In this document: piece after piece, positions 11,201 to 15,275 of the stretch | Position numbering within the stretch: position 1 is the stretch's first letter | Layout of the letters: each line of letters starts with the position of its first letter | Source: Saccoglossus kowalevskii | Lineage: Eukaryota > Hemichordata > Enteropneusta > Harrimaniidae | DNA length: 15,275 nucleotides | NCBI RefSeq assembly: GCF_000003605.2 | Contig: NW_003134348.1 | Coordinates: forward strand, 274,102 to 289,376 | Direction of reading: 5' to 3' | The notes under the pieces: model-generated | The model's input: the letters and a program-made list of their open reading frames with translations, nothing else | The model's database searches: none | What the model was told of the DNA's origin: nothing | Translations under genes and position numbers: made by a program

Positions 11201-14200
11201 TATTAATAAAGGATTTCTCAGTTCCCTGGAAGAATTCGCATCAAGCGTGAAATTGAACATAAAAATAGGACAAACATAGGTTATAGTAGCATCAAAACAT
11301 CAGTGGTGAATTTTGATAAAGTAAAGATATCTAAATGCAGTATTATCCTCTCAAAGATTAGTCTTTTAGCATTGAGCTGTAGAAAGAAATTCAAGTTTAA
11401 AATCAGATGTTTGTTTCTCATCTTTCACATATTACGAAAGATCTCACTGTGAACTGAAAATTCCCTATTCTTGTGGTGGTGAGAAAATATTACAATAGAC
11501 CTTACTAAGATGAAAATGACTACAAAGATTTTGTTGAGAATGAGACAGTAAATGGAATGATGGGAGAAAAAGAAAAACTGCCTATAGTAGTATATTGTAA
11601 GTAACTCGGTTGAACATTGATGTTTCGGTAACAATGTTATTTTTATGTTTTCAGGGTGATTCACAGGTAACAGTTAAGCCAGATCAAATGCAGGTAATGT
11701 ATTCATTGGAATATGGTGGGCATAGTTCCAAATGGGAACTTACATTTCCGGGTTTTTTTGTCTGTACATCTGTGTGCTGTTAAAAGTCACTTTTCTGACA
11801 TGCTTGGGCTGATTTTGTCAGGTCAAAATTTCAGACATATGAAAGTCAATTCGATTTTTGTTCAGTTGACCTTTGACAAACTAAGGGCAATTTATGTTCA
11901 GAAACTTTCCAAAATCAACATCTTAAACTTTTAAAACTATTTTTCTGTATTGACATTAACCATGACTGGTTACTGATTTACCACATTTTGTTTTGTGATT
12001 TGATTCAAAATGGCCCTGTAAGCCATTTTTTTAAATGTTTTCTATTTGTTTTGTTCAAAATTGGTACTAAAAGCAGATATATTTGTTTTGTTTTTTTCTC
12101 AATAATTTTTAACCAACTCAACTGTTGGCCATTTTTTGTCCAAAAAACTGAAGTCCCAAAAATTCAACAGGTCATCAAGAATATTTTGGGCATGCCTTGG
12201 CTGACGAAACTTGGTATGATCATTAGATATAATGATATGTTACAGTGGCTTGCTTGGTTTTATGTTTCTTGACCAATTTTGTTTGTACAAAGATGAGGGA
12301 TTATGGTATCCATAGACAAATTAAATGTTTCAAAAATACAGATGGGAAGTATATTAACCATGATTTGTTTACTTTATATATATATATATATATATATTTA
12401 GAAAGTTAGTGTTGACTTTTAAGTATCATTTTACGTTATGATGGACCAAATCTTAAGAAACGTCGTGACACATGCTGCTATACTGTTCTTGGAATAATTA
12501 ATATTATACATGGTGGTAGGAGTGGAATTCAAATCCATCCCATTGAGAAGATAAAAGGGATAACATACTAGACATTTTGGTGTAAAAATTTGTTTCTTAT
12601 ATTTGTTAGTTTCCACTGGGACGAGGTCCAAAAACGGAAACTTCTAGACCACTTTGTATTCGTTTGTGTGTCTTGTCATTTCATGAGTTTTCTGACCAAT
12701 CACATTCAAACTTACATACATACATTATTCATCTTAGGATACACATGCACATCCATTCAATTCAAATGGCCGACTGGTGGCCATTTTGTTTTTGACAAAT
12801 TCTGTTCCAGAACCATGACATGCTTTGACTGATCATTTTCAAACTTTATACATTATGCGATGATACATCATATCACACATATGTTAATACATGTATGCGC
12901 ATAAAGATCAGATTTAAGATGGCTTAATGGCAGCTTAATTTTAATGTTTTTCTGCCATGCTGGACGCAGATGTTTAAGCTGGCTGAATGGCAGCTTAATT
13001 TTAATGTTTTTCTGCCATGCTGGACGCAGATGTTGATCATACTTGGACAGCTTTGTTGAAACTTGGTACATACATTGAATGTAGCGAGATTTGAAATGCG
13101 GAATGACAGAAAATTTGCATTAACATATGCTGTTCTACGCTATAATCTCTTACTTACCTTGACTGATTGTAATGTAATTTTACCACTACATTGTACATCA
13201 TGTCACATACCCAGTATATTCTGATTCAAAATGATAGACTTATTTTATAGTTTACTATTGATCAACAAGAACTCTGTCATATCATGACCTGGTTTGTTTT
13301 TTTAATACCTTTTAATTTTTTATTTTTAATAGGTTTTAAATCCGTTTCTCATCCTGCTTTTGATTCCTATCTTTGACAACATTATCTATCCACTCCTAAG
13401 ATATTGTAACTTCCGATGTACACATTTACAGCGCATGAGCTGTGGTATGTTATTTGCGTGTTTGGCCTTCGTCTGTTCTGGTGTAATTCAGATTTACGTC
13501 AACGTAAGTACATTTATTTCAGTTGTTATTGTGATTGTTAAAACACTGTTCTCCAGATTGCATTTAAAAAGAACAAAGTTTGTCATACAGGGTGAAGTAC
13601 GAAAAAGAAAACAAATTATGCTCACTGAAGCTACTAGAAAAAGACTATATACTAAATGGCTTTATTAGAAAAAAATGTATTTGCTAGTAGTGTTTTGAAT
13701 GGTGATATTAGAAAAAAAGTGGTAGAGTGAATTACTTAGAAATGATTTGAGTGTCTTGTCAGTCTTGAGTTGAATTGTAAAGTGAACTATAAGTTTAAAA
13801 AAATGTATTTATATTTTTGTTTTAATTTTGTTAACCCTGGAGAAATTATATCATAGTTTGTCTCAATAACACGAAGACATATATTGCCCCAATGTTTTGT
13901 TGTACTTTTTGTGAATCATGTGAAAGCAACCCCTTGTACCATTTCTCATATTAATCAAATACTTAAATGAAATGTATTCCAAGTTAGTGTAATGGCAATG
14001 TGACTGTGTTACTCCAAACATTCTACGTTGCTATGACAAATGTATCCTCGGGGGCAGACATCCGGGCATTTTCACCGCCTGGCAACCCTCGCGGTGAAAA
14101 CAAAGGCCAAAAACTCACAGAAAACGGTACTTTGGGATGATTGTTGAGACTCCCATGAACAGTGTGATAAAATTATCCCTACGTGTGTAACATATATAAA

Positions 14201-14604
14201 TTTGGTTGTTCAGAATTACTTCAAAGTTGAGTTTGTCTTGTTTTCTCGAATTTTCACCGGCTCGACCGGCGTTCCACAGCAGCGCGAACAGAGCCCATAG
14301 AAATACATGTATTGTGGTGCACGTCTTAGCAACGTGGAACGTTCTGTGATGTAGCTTCGCTCCCGAGGATATGATCAAATCATGTATGGTTATCTTAATC
14401 TACCTCATTGCCAAGCGCCCTCTATGTCATGCATCTTCAACTTTGTCTTAATTATTGTAATATCATACATTTTTCTAGGAAGGTGTTCGTATTCCGCCCA
14501 CATCCAGCCAATCAGGTGTCACCGTTATAAATGCAGCACCATGTGGTATTGGTTTACAACAAACTCATGGTTCACTTGATTCATTGTATGTTCCATATAA
14601 GAAG
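879..14604 (+). CDS. SLC15A2: Proton-coupled oligopeptide transporter, PEPT2-like (SLC15 family); 12 exons, 3' end outside window
   Basis: The gene encodes a plasma-membrane H+/di- and tripeptide symporter of the POT (PTR2) superfamily. Twelve exons (879-992, 2264-2345, 4934-5075, 5484-5576, 6484-6583, 7201-7369, 8510-8598, 8952-9032, 10486-10620, 11655-11693, 13333-13503, 14479-14604) total 1341 nt and give 447 in-frame residues. Visible family marks are the ExxER proton-coupling motif (E54, E57, R58), the TM2 histidine H88 (human PEPT1 H57), the [10 protein letters not shown] loop, [43 protein letters not shown] (W314, human W294) and PDQMQ. The segment [13 protein letters not shown] and the VLNP after PDQMQ resemble PEPT2 more than PEPT1. 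Predicted TM1-9 are present. The extracellular domain is cut off and TM10-12 lie beyond the right edge. One oddity is H302 where human PEPT1 has R282. Family assignment is very secure; orthology to member 2 rather than 1 is tentative. Confidence 0.95.
1159..1563 (+). mobile_element. Solo LTR of an LTR retrotransposon, with 5-bp target site duplication
   Basis: The 405-bp unit starts TGTCGGAA and ends TTCCCACA, an imperfect inverted terminal pair of the TG...CA type. It is flanked by the direct repeat AGACC at 1154-1158 and 1564-1568. Inside are, in order, a CCAAT box in ACCAATCAC (about 1345), TATATAAG (1410-1417) and AATAAA (1462-1467), the usual U3-R-U5 order on the + strand. No internal gag-pol sequence is present, so this is a solo LTR left by LTR-LTR recombination. 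The 5-bp duplication fits Gypsy, Copia or BEL; the superfamily cannot be decided. It sits in intron 1 of the SLC15 gene in the same orientation. Confidence 0.88.
1410..1467 (+). promoter_or_regulatory. LTR core promoter (TATA) and poly(A) signal
   Basis: TATATAAG at 1410-1417 lies 45 bp upstream of AATAAA at 1462-1467. A start site near 1436-1445 would place a short R region before the poly(A) signal, as is normal in LTRs. Activity cannot be judged from sequence, but both signals are intact and in the sense direction of the SLC15 gene. Confidence 0.6.
1785..2178 (+). mobile_element. Helentron-like non-autonomous element (Pearl/CvA type), copy 1
   Basis: The unit begins AGCTGCGCTGTCG and carries near its 3' end AACAGCGAAGCT, whose complement AGCTTCGCTGTT pairs with the start as subterminal inverted repeats. 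The 3' end holds the palindrome CTCAGCTGAG followed by CTGCTTGTTT. Internally one full and one partial unit of the same roughly 157-bp sequence seen in the copy at 2381-3236 are present, with a (TA)n run at 2033-2052. This layout (subterminal inverted repeats, central tandem repeats, 3' hairpin) is that of Pearl/CvA/DINE-type non-autonomous Helentrons; the family assignment is an inference. Confidence 0.72.
2264..2345 (+). CDS. SLC15A2: SLC15 coding exon 2 (residues 39-65 plus one base; TM1 with ExxER motif)
   Basis: The acceptor TTACCACAG ends at 2263 and the donor GTAAGA begins at 2346. The exon encodes [20 protein letters not shown] and GMK, the first transmembrane helix of POT transporters. 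E54-x-x-E57-R58 is the ExxER motif that couples protons to peptide transport. It ends in phase 1 with a G that completes an Ala codon with exon 3. The exon was too short for a plain open reading frame search. It lies in a gap of about 200 bp between two copies of the same Helentron-like repeat. Confidence 0.95.
2381..3236 (+). mobile_element. Helentron-like non-autonomous element (Pearl/CvA type), copy 2 with 157-bp tandem array
   Basis: It begins with GCTCCGCTGTCG, which folds with GTCGAGCGGAGC a few bases later and also pairs with the 3' subterminal AACAGTGGAGC. It ends with CTATCTCAGCCGATAGGCTGCTTGTTT, the same 3' end as copy 1. The centre is a tandem array with starts at 2466, 2623, 2780, 2937 and 3094, an exact 157-bp period. 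No coding sequence is present; the open frames inside are incidental. It starts 36 bp after the exon 2 donor of the SLC15 gene. Confidence 0.78.
2466..3115 (+). repeat. 157-bp tandem repeat array, about 4.1 units
   Basis: Units share the anchor CGACTTCTTGTTAAAAAC (slightly different in units 1 and 5) at 2466, 2623, 2780, 2937 and 3094, each exactly 157 bp apart. Units 2 and 4 share CCAAAAGTTCAATT and CATGTAGA; units 3 and 5 share CTGTA at the same place. The array therefore also has a 314-bp two-unit period. Confidence 0.9.
3237..3787. other. Intron 2 segment with nothing recognisable
   Basis: This AT-rich stretch begins with an A-rich run (about 3250-3300) and contains a 70-codon open frame at 3326-3538 with low-complexity hydrophobic content and no splice or homology support. 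I see no gene or structured repeat here. Confidence 0.5.
3788..3998. mobile_element. MITE with about 33-bp terminal inverted repeats and TA flanks
   Basis: The left end TA-CTGTAAAAGGGTTAATTA and the complement of the right end, TA-CTGTAAAATGACTAATT, continue matching through TTCACTGGGTTT with one gap. TA on both sides fits the target duplication of Tc1/mariner-type elements. CCCAGTGAA or CCCACTGAA occurs three times on the + strand inside and once inverted, so the interior is itself repetitive. The family is inferred. Confidence 0.75.
3999..4933. other. Remainder of intron 2; nothing recognisable
   Basis: This is AT-rich intron sequence with T and A runs and overlapping short open frames on both strands (4207-4507). 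None has a recognisable domain, codon structure or flanking splice signals. I see no feature until the acceptor of exon 3. Confidence 0.5.
4934..5075 (+). CDS. SLC15A2: SLC15 coding exon 3 (residues 67-112; end of TM1, loop, TM2)
   Basis: The acceptor TTTGTTTACATAG ends at 4933 and the donor GTAAGA begins at 5076. The exon encodes [11 protein letters not shown], a short extracellular loop, then [20 protein letters not shown] and GWWGKYK. H88 aligns with His57 of human PEPT1, which is essential for transport there. The [10 protein letters not shown] segment is the cytoplasmic loop between TM2 and TM3 typical of POT proteins. Entry is in phase 1 and exit in phase 2. Confidence 0.97.
5178..5208 (+). 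repeat. (TCTG)n microsatellite
   Basis: Seven to eight uninterrupted TCTG units lie in intron 3, about 100 bp after the exon 3 donor. The rest of the intron (5209-5483) holds one ATGGCC-type repeat motif near 5375 and otherwise nothing recognisable. Confidence 0.95.
5484..5576 (+). CDS. SLC15A2: SLC15 coding exon 4 (residues 114-143; TM3 and following loop)
   Basis: The acceptor CATGTTCCAG ends at 5483 and the donor GTAAGT begins at 5577. The first base completes a Lys codon (K113) with exon 3. The exon encodes [20 protein letters not shown], which is TM3, followed by [10 protein letters not shown]. The corresponding human loop is longer in PEPT1 and of similar short length in PEPT2. Exit is in phase 2, and the split Leu codon is completed by exon 5. 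Confidence 0.95.
5836..5998 (-). mobile_element. Palindromic MITE with about 32-bp terminal inverted repeats, copy 1
   Basis: The left end TAAAGCGGGGGAGTCGTCAC continues to CTGCGCATGCG, and the complement of the right end reads TAAAGCGGGAGGGTCATCAC then TTGCGCATGCG. The 163-bp unit is more GC-rich than its surroundings. A related copy in the opposite orientation is at 8172-8310. Strand is assigned so that copy 2 is +. The target duplication is unclear; the TTAA at the right end might be one but the left end has CTAA. Confidence 0.8.
6484..6583 (+). CDS. SLC15A2: SLC15 coding exon 5 (residues 145-177; TM4 and conserved [17 protein letters not shown])
   Basis: The acceptor CCTCCATAG ends at 6483 and the donor GTAAAT begins at 6584. 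The exon encodes [20 protein letters not shown] followed by [13 protein letters not shown], nearly identical to the human TM4 block. It exits in phase 0. The open frame extends on both sides into the introns (6383-6667), but the conservation stops exactly at the splice sites. The exon lies between inverted copies of a palindromic MITE. Confidence 0.98.
6584..7200. other. Intron 5; nothing recognisable
   Basis: This is AT-rich sequence between exons 5 and 6. Short open frames on both strands lack any conserved content. I see no repeat of note. Confidence 0.5.
7201..7369 (+). CDS. SLC15A2: SLC15 coding exon 6 (residues 178-233; TM5 and TM6 start)
   Basis: The acceptor TTGTTTTTGCAG ends at 7200 and the donor GTAAGT begins at 7370. 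The exon encodes [19 protein letters not shown] and [18 protein letters not shown], then [14 protein letters not shown]. The first part covers most of the PTR2 family signature around FxxxFYxxIN, with Cys where the vertebrate proteins have Ala (INCGS versus INAGS). The [13 protein letters not shown] loop is closest to PEPT2. Phase 0 entry, phase 1 exit. Confidence 0.98.
7370..8171. other. Intron 6, left part; nothing recognisable
   Basis: The open frame of exon 6 continues to 7563 but loses all similarity to the transporter at 7369. The rest is ordinary AT-rich intron sequence up to the inverted MITE copy at 8172. Confidence 0.5.
8172..8310 (+). mobile_element. Palindromic MITE, copy 2, right end lost
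   Basis: TAAAGCGAGAGGGTCGTCAC followed by AGGAATTGAG, AAAGGCTCATGGGTAGACGC, TTGTTTGTAAACGATGACAC and GCTATGG matches the reverse complement of the unit at 5836-5998 over nearly its whole length. The right terminal repeat is missing: similarity ends around TGACGCA at 8301-8307. Confidence 0.82.
8510..8598 (+). CDS. SLC15A2: SLC15 coding exon 7 (residues 235-263; end of TM6 and cytoplasmic loop)
   Basis: The acceptor TTTTGTCATTTCAG ends at 8509 and the donor GTAAGT begins at 8599. With the T left from exon 6 it encodes [20 protein letters not shown] followed by [10 protein letters not shown]. This matches the human segment ending in QGNI and KCIG in spacing and character. It is too short to appear as a long open frame. 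Exit is in phase 0. Confidence 0.93.
8630..8813 (+). repeat. Degenerate minisatellite around TAGTTGATAATACTGGTAGTTAAG
   Basis: GTTGATAATACTGGTAGTTA-like units recur at about 8632, 8691, 8728 and 8775, separated by variants of TAGTTGATTG. It fills most of the short intron 7 and creates a weak open frame on the other strand that is not a gene. Confidence 0.8.
8952..9032 (+). CDS. SLC15A2: SLC15 coding exon 8 (residues 264-290; central cytoplasmic loop)
   Basis: The acceptor TTATATCCACAG ends at 8951 and the donor GTAAGT begins at 9033. The exon encodes a lysine-rich stretch and the conserved [11 protein letters not shown], which corresponds to HWLDWAxEKY of the vertebrate proteins. It is 27 codons long and phase 0 on both sides, so skipping it would not break the frame. 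It belongs to the large cytoplasmic loop between TM6 and TM7. Confidence 0.95.
9055..9127. repeat. Small foldback with GCCCTCTA arms
   Basis: AAGTGTGACAGCGCCCTCTA on the left pairs with TAGAGGGCATCCTCACACTT on the right, with four mismatched positions inside the arms. The roughly 73-bp unit begins 22 bp after the exon 8 donor. It looks like a very short MITE or a MITE remnant. Confidence 0.65.
9153..9309. mobile_element. MITE, 157 bp, 28-bp terminal inverted repeats and 9-bp target site duplication
   Basis: The left end CAAGCTGATTAAAATCTGAT and the complement of the right end CAATCTGATTAAAATCTGAT continue identically through GTAGTGTA, 27 of 28 positions matching. ATGACTCCC is directly repeated immediately outside at 9144-9152 and 9310-9318. 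The interior is A-rich and non-coding. A 9-bp duplication fits Mutator-like (MULE) elements best, but 8-9 bp groups such as Merlin cannot be excluded. The perfect duplication suggests a fairly recent insertion. Confidence 0.93.
9319..10485. other. Remainder of intron 8; nothing recognisable
   Basis: This is AT-rich intron sequence with several short open frames on the - strand (9298-9489, 9533-9790, 10047-10238). None carries a recognisable domain or splice context. I see no further repeat boundary. Confidence 0.5.
10486..10620 (+). CDS. SLC15A2: SLC15 coding exon 9 (residues 291-335; TM7, FWALFDQQG)
   Basis: The acceptor CTTATCCTACAG ends at 10485 and the donor GTATGT begins at 10621. The exon encodes [20 protein letters not shown] followed by [21 protein letters not shown]314 corresponds to human PEPT1 W294 in the substrate site region. 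At the position of human R282, five residues before the conserved YIPLP, this protein has His302. Phase 0 on both sides, 45 codons. Confidence 0.98.
10621..11654. other. Intron 9; nothing recognisable
   Basis: The exon 9 frame runs on to 10692 without similarity to the transporter. The segment 10690-10920 is less AT-rich than its surroundings and might be an old repeat, but I find no clear ends. The rest is plain AT-rich intron with short spurious frames. Confidence 0.45.
11655..11693 (+). CDS. SLC15A2: SLC15 coding exon 10 (residues 336-348; 39-bp microexon with PDQMQ)
   Basis: The acceptor TTTATGTTTTCAG ends at 11654 and the donor GTAATG begins at 11694. The 13 codons give [13 protein letters not shown], which matches the strongly conserved QPDQMQ of vertebrate PEPT1 and PEPT2 just before TM8. 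The exon is found only by homology and phase, and it is phase 0 on both sides. Confidence 0.92.
11694..13332. repeat. Intron 10, built largely of degenerate ATGGCC...GGCCAT repeat copies
   Basis: Related strings recur irregularly: AAATGGCCCTGTAAGCCATTT (about 12008), GTTGGCCATTTTTTGTCC (about 12124), AAATGGCCGACTGGTGGCCA (about 12765), AAGATGGCTTAATGGCAGC (about 12917), and AAACTTGGTA or AAACTTTATA at about 12207, 12841 and 13060. Spacing is irregular, so this is a decayed dispersed or tandem family and not a clean satellite. A (TA)n run lies at 12375-12396. A similar motif appears at about 5375. No gene is visible in this intron. Confidence 0.5.
12913..13034 (+). repeat. 60-bp tandem duplication, two copies
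   Basis: The stretch from TTTAAG through AATGGCAGCTTAATTTTAAT, CTGCCATGCTGGACGCAGAT and GTT occurs twice with an exact 60-bp period and two mismatches. Each unit contains ATGGCAG and CTGCCAT in inverted orientation and can form a small hairpin. Confidence 0.93.
13333..13503 (+). CDS. SLC15A2: SLC15 coding exon 11 (residues 349-405; TM8 and TM9)
   Basis: The acceptor TATTTTTAATAG ends at 13332 and the donor GTAAGT begins at 13504. The exon encodes [20 protein letters not shown] (TM8), LLRYCNF and [20 protein letters not shown] (TM9). D363 aligns with human PEPT1 D341, the residue proposed to pair with R282. The run VLNP after PDQMQ is shared with PEPT2. Phase 0 on both sides, 57 codons. Confidence 0.98.
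13504..14042. other. Intron 11, left part; nothing recognisable
   Basis: The exon 11 frame continues to 13668 with a lysine-rich tail that has no counterpart in the transporter and is intron read-through. The remaining sequence up to 14042 is ordinary AT-rich intron. Confidence 0.5.
14043..14371. mobile_element. Inverted-repeat-bounded unit, possible MITE with TA flanks
   Basis: TATCCTCGGGGGCAGA at the left and the complement of the right end TATCCTCGGGAGCGAA match in 13 of 16 positions, with TA on both outer edges. Inside, TTTTCACCGC (14069) pairs with GCGGTGAAAA (14091) as a hairpin, and TTTTCACCGG recurs near 14251. Base composition is more GC-rich than the surrounding intron. The short inverted ends make the mobile-element call moderate. 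Confidence 0.5.
14479..14604 (+). CDS. SLC15A2: SLC15 coding exon 12 (residues 406-447; start of large extracellular domain)
   Basis: The acceptor TACATTTTTCTAG ends at 14478 and the donor GTATGA begins at 14605. The 42 codons (starting [13 protein letters not shown], later [20 protein letters not shown]) are hydrophilic and stay in frame with phase 0 on both sides. They lie where the large, poorly conserved extracellular domain between TM9 and TM10 begins. Sequence similarity to vertebrate proteins is weak here, so the call rests on position, phase and splice sites. The remaining exons must lie to the right of the window. Confidence 0.8.
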
Positions 14605-14816
14605 GTATGAAATAAAACATTGCTTTTATCTTTGACATCTATTCACCAAATATACTGAATATTTTCTTTGGTTTATTCTCCTGAAGACTACAAGCAAATT
14701 AGCTACAAAGTTGGACCACTAAAAATGTTTAAAGTGCTATATACTGTTGTCATTCTGCGCCATTAAATAAACGGACAATTTGAAAAAAACGTATTAACGT
14801 ATTTAATTGCAGCAAC

Positions 14817-15272
14817 AGACTGATTAAAAACATGAATTTTAAAATCAACAACCAAGACATAACAGCTGTTAGCGAGTTTTGCTATTTAGGGGCAATATTT
14901 ACTCCAAATGGGAAATTTAAAACAAACTTATCTATGTTAAAAAATAAATCAATGAAGGCTCTTTTCAGCATCAGACAAACAGTCTTAAACCACAAAATAA
15001 TTTCACCAGCACTTAGTTTGAAAATTTTCGACCAATTAATTTCACCTATACTCATGTATGGTGCAGAAATCTGGGCCAATGAAATCACAACTGACAGTAA
15101 CAGTTTAGAGCAAGTTTGCAGTCATTTTTACAGGTTTATCCTAGAGTGAGTAAAATGACGCCAATTAGTGGTTTGAAAGCAGAACTTGGTAGGTTACCAG
15201 TAAAATTAAAAATTAATTTGGGCTCAATTAAATACTGCCATAGACTATATAGTCTGCCAGATATCACATTTT
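14817..15272 (+). mobile_element. LINE reverse transcriptase C-terminal fragment, frameshifted
   Basis: From about 14817 the + strand encodes blocks typical of the region just after the palm domain of CR1/Jockey-like reverse transcriptases: NRLIKN, VSEFCYLGAIFTPNGKF, then ISPILMYGAEIW. The frame stops at a TGA near 15147-15149, but similarity resumes at once in another frame with VSKMTPISGLKAELGRLPVK, so one base has been gained or lost near 15145. This second frame ends in TAA near 15270. It is a dead insertion in intron 12 of the SLC15 gene, in the same orientation, and of a type similar to the fragment at 1-550. Confidence 0.88.
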
Positions 15273-15275
15273 AAA

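Noticed and set aside
12375-12396. (TA)n run as a regulatory site or element end
   Set aside because: Simple dinucleotide repeat with no defined boundary structure around it.
13504-13668. Lysine/arginine-rich extension of the exon 11 frame
   Set aside because: A strong GTAAGT donor lies exactly at the end of TM9, and exon 12 joins in phase 0. The extension is intron read-through.
14115-14378. 87-codon open frame on the - strand
   Set aside because: It lies within the inverted-repeat unit at 14043-14371 and has no recognisable domain. The open frame reflects the locally higher GC content.

Overview
The window is eukaryotic, most likely from an AT-rich marine invertebrate genome such as a mollusc or another spiralian or deuterostome invertebrate. 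The evidence is a multi-exon gene with GT-AG introns, LINE reverse transcriptase pieces, a solo LTR, several MITE-like foldback elements, and tandem-repeat-centred elements resembling the Pearl/CvA (non-autonomous Helentron) elements known from bivalves. The species itself cannot be read from the sequence.

One real gene occupies most of the window on the + strand: the 5' two-thirds of a proton-coupled oligopeptide transporter (SLC15/PEPT family, POT superfamily, PEPT2-like). I assembled twelve coding exons between 879 and 14604. All splice sites are GT-AG, the phases chain without a break, and together they encode the first 447 residues: a short N-terminal tail, predicted TM1 to TM9, and the start of the large extracellular domain. 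TM10-12 and the stop codon lie beyond the right edge. No bacterial-type operon, tRNA, rRNA or CRISPR array is present.

Layout. 1-550: a degraded LINE fragment on the - strand in which a post-RT C-terminal segment is joined in front of a reverse transcriptase core. 551-878: 5' flank and probable 5' UTR. 879-992: coding exon 1. Intron 1 holds a 405-bp solo LTR with a perfect 5-bp target duplication and a first Helentron-like element. Exon 2 (2264-2345) is followed 36 bp later by a second, larger copy containing a 157-bp tandem array. Intron 2 also contains a TA-flanked MITE at 3788-3998. Exons 3-6 (4934-7369) are separated by introns carrying a TCTG microsatellite and a palindromic MITE; a second, inverted copy of that MITE sits in intron 6. 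Exons 7-8 (8510-9032) are separated by a short minisatellite. Intron 8 carries a small foldback and a textbook 157-bp MITE with 27/28 matching terminal inverted repeats and a perfect 9-bp target duplication. Exons 9-11 (10486-13503) are separated by introns with degenerate ATGGCC-type repeats and a 60-bp tandem duplication. Intron 11 ends with a 329-bp inverted-repeat-bounded unit just before exon 12 (14479-14604). The last 450 bp carry a second LINE reverse transcriptase fragment, on the + strand.

The gene is conventional for its family. The most unusual coding point is a histidine where human PEPT1 has Arg282, while the proposed partner aspartate is retained. The other points of interest concern how transposable elements have filled and may influence the introns: exon 2 sandwiched between two direct repeats, exons 5-6 enclosed by inverted repeats, a solo LTR carrying TATA and poly(A) signals, and a rearranged LINE. 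I did not find a convincing new biological system.
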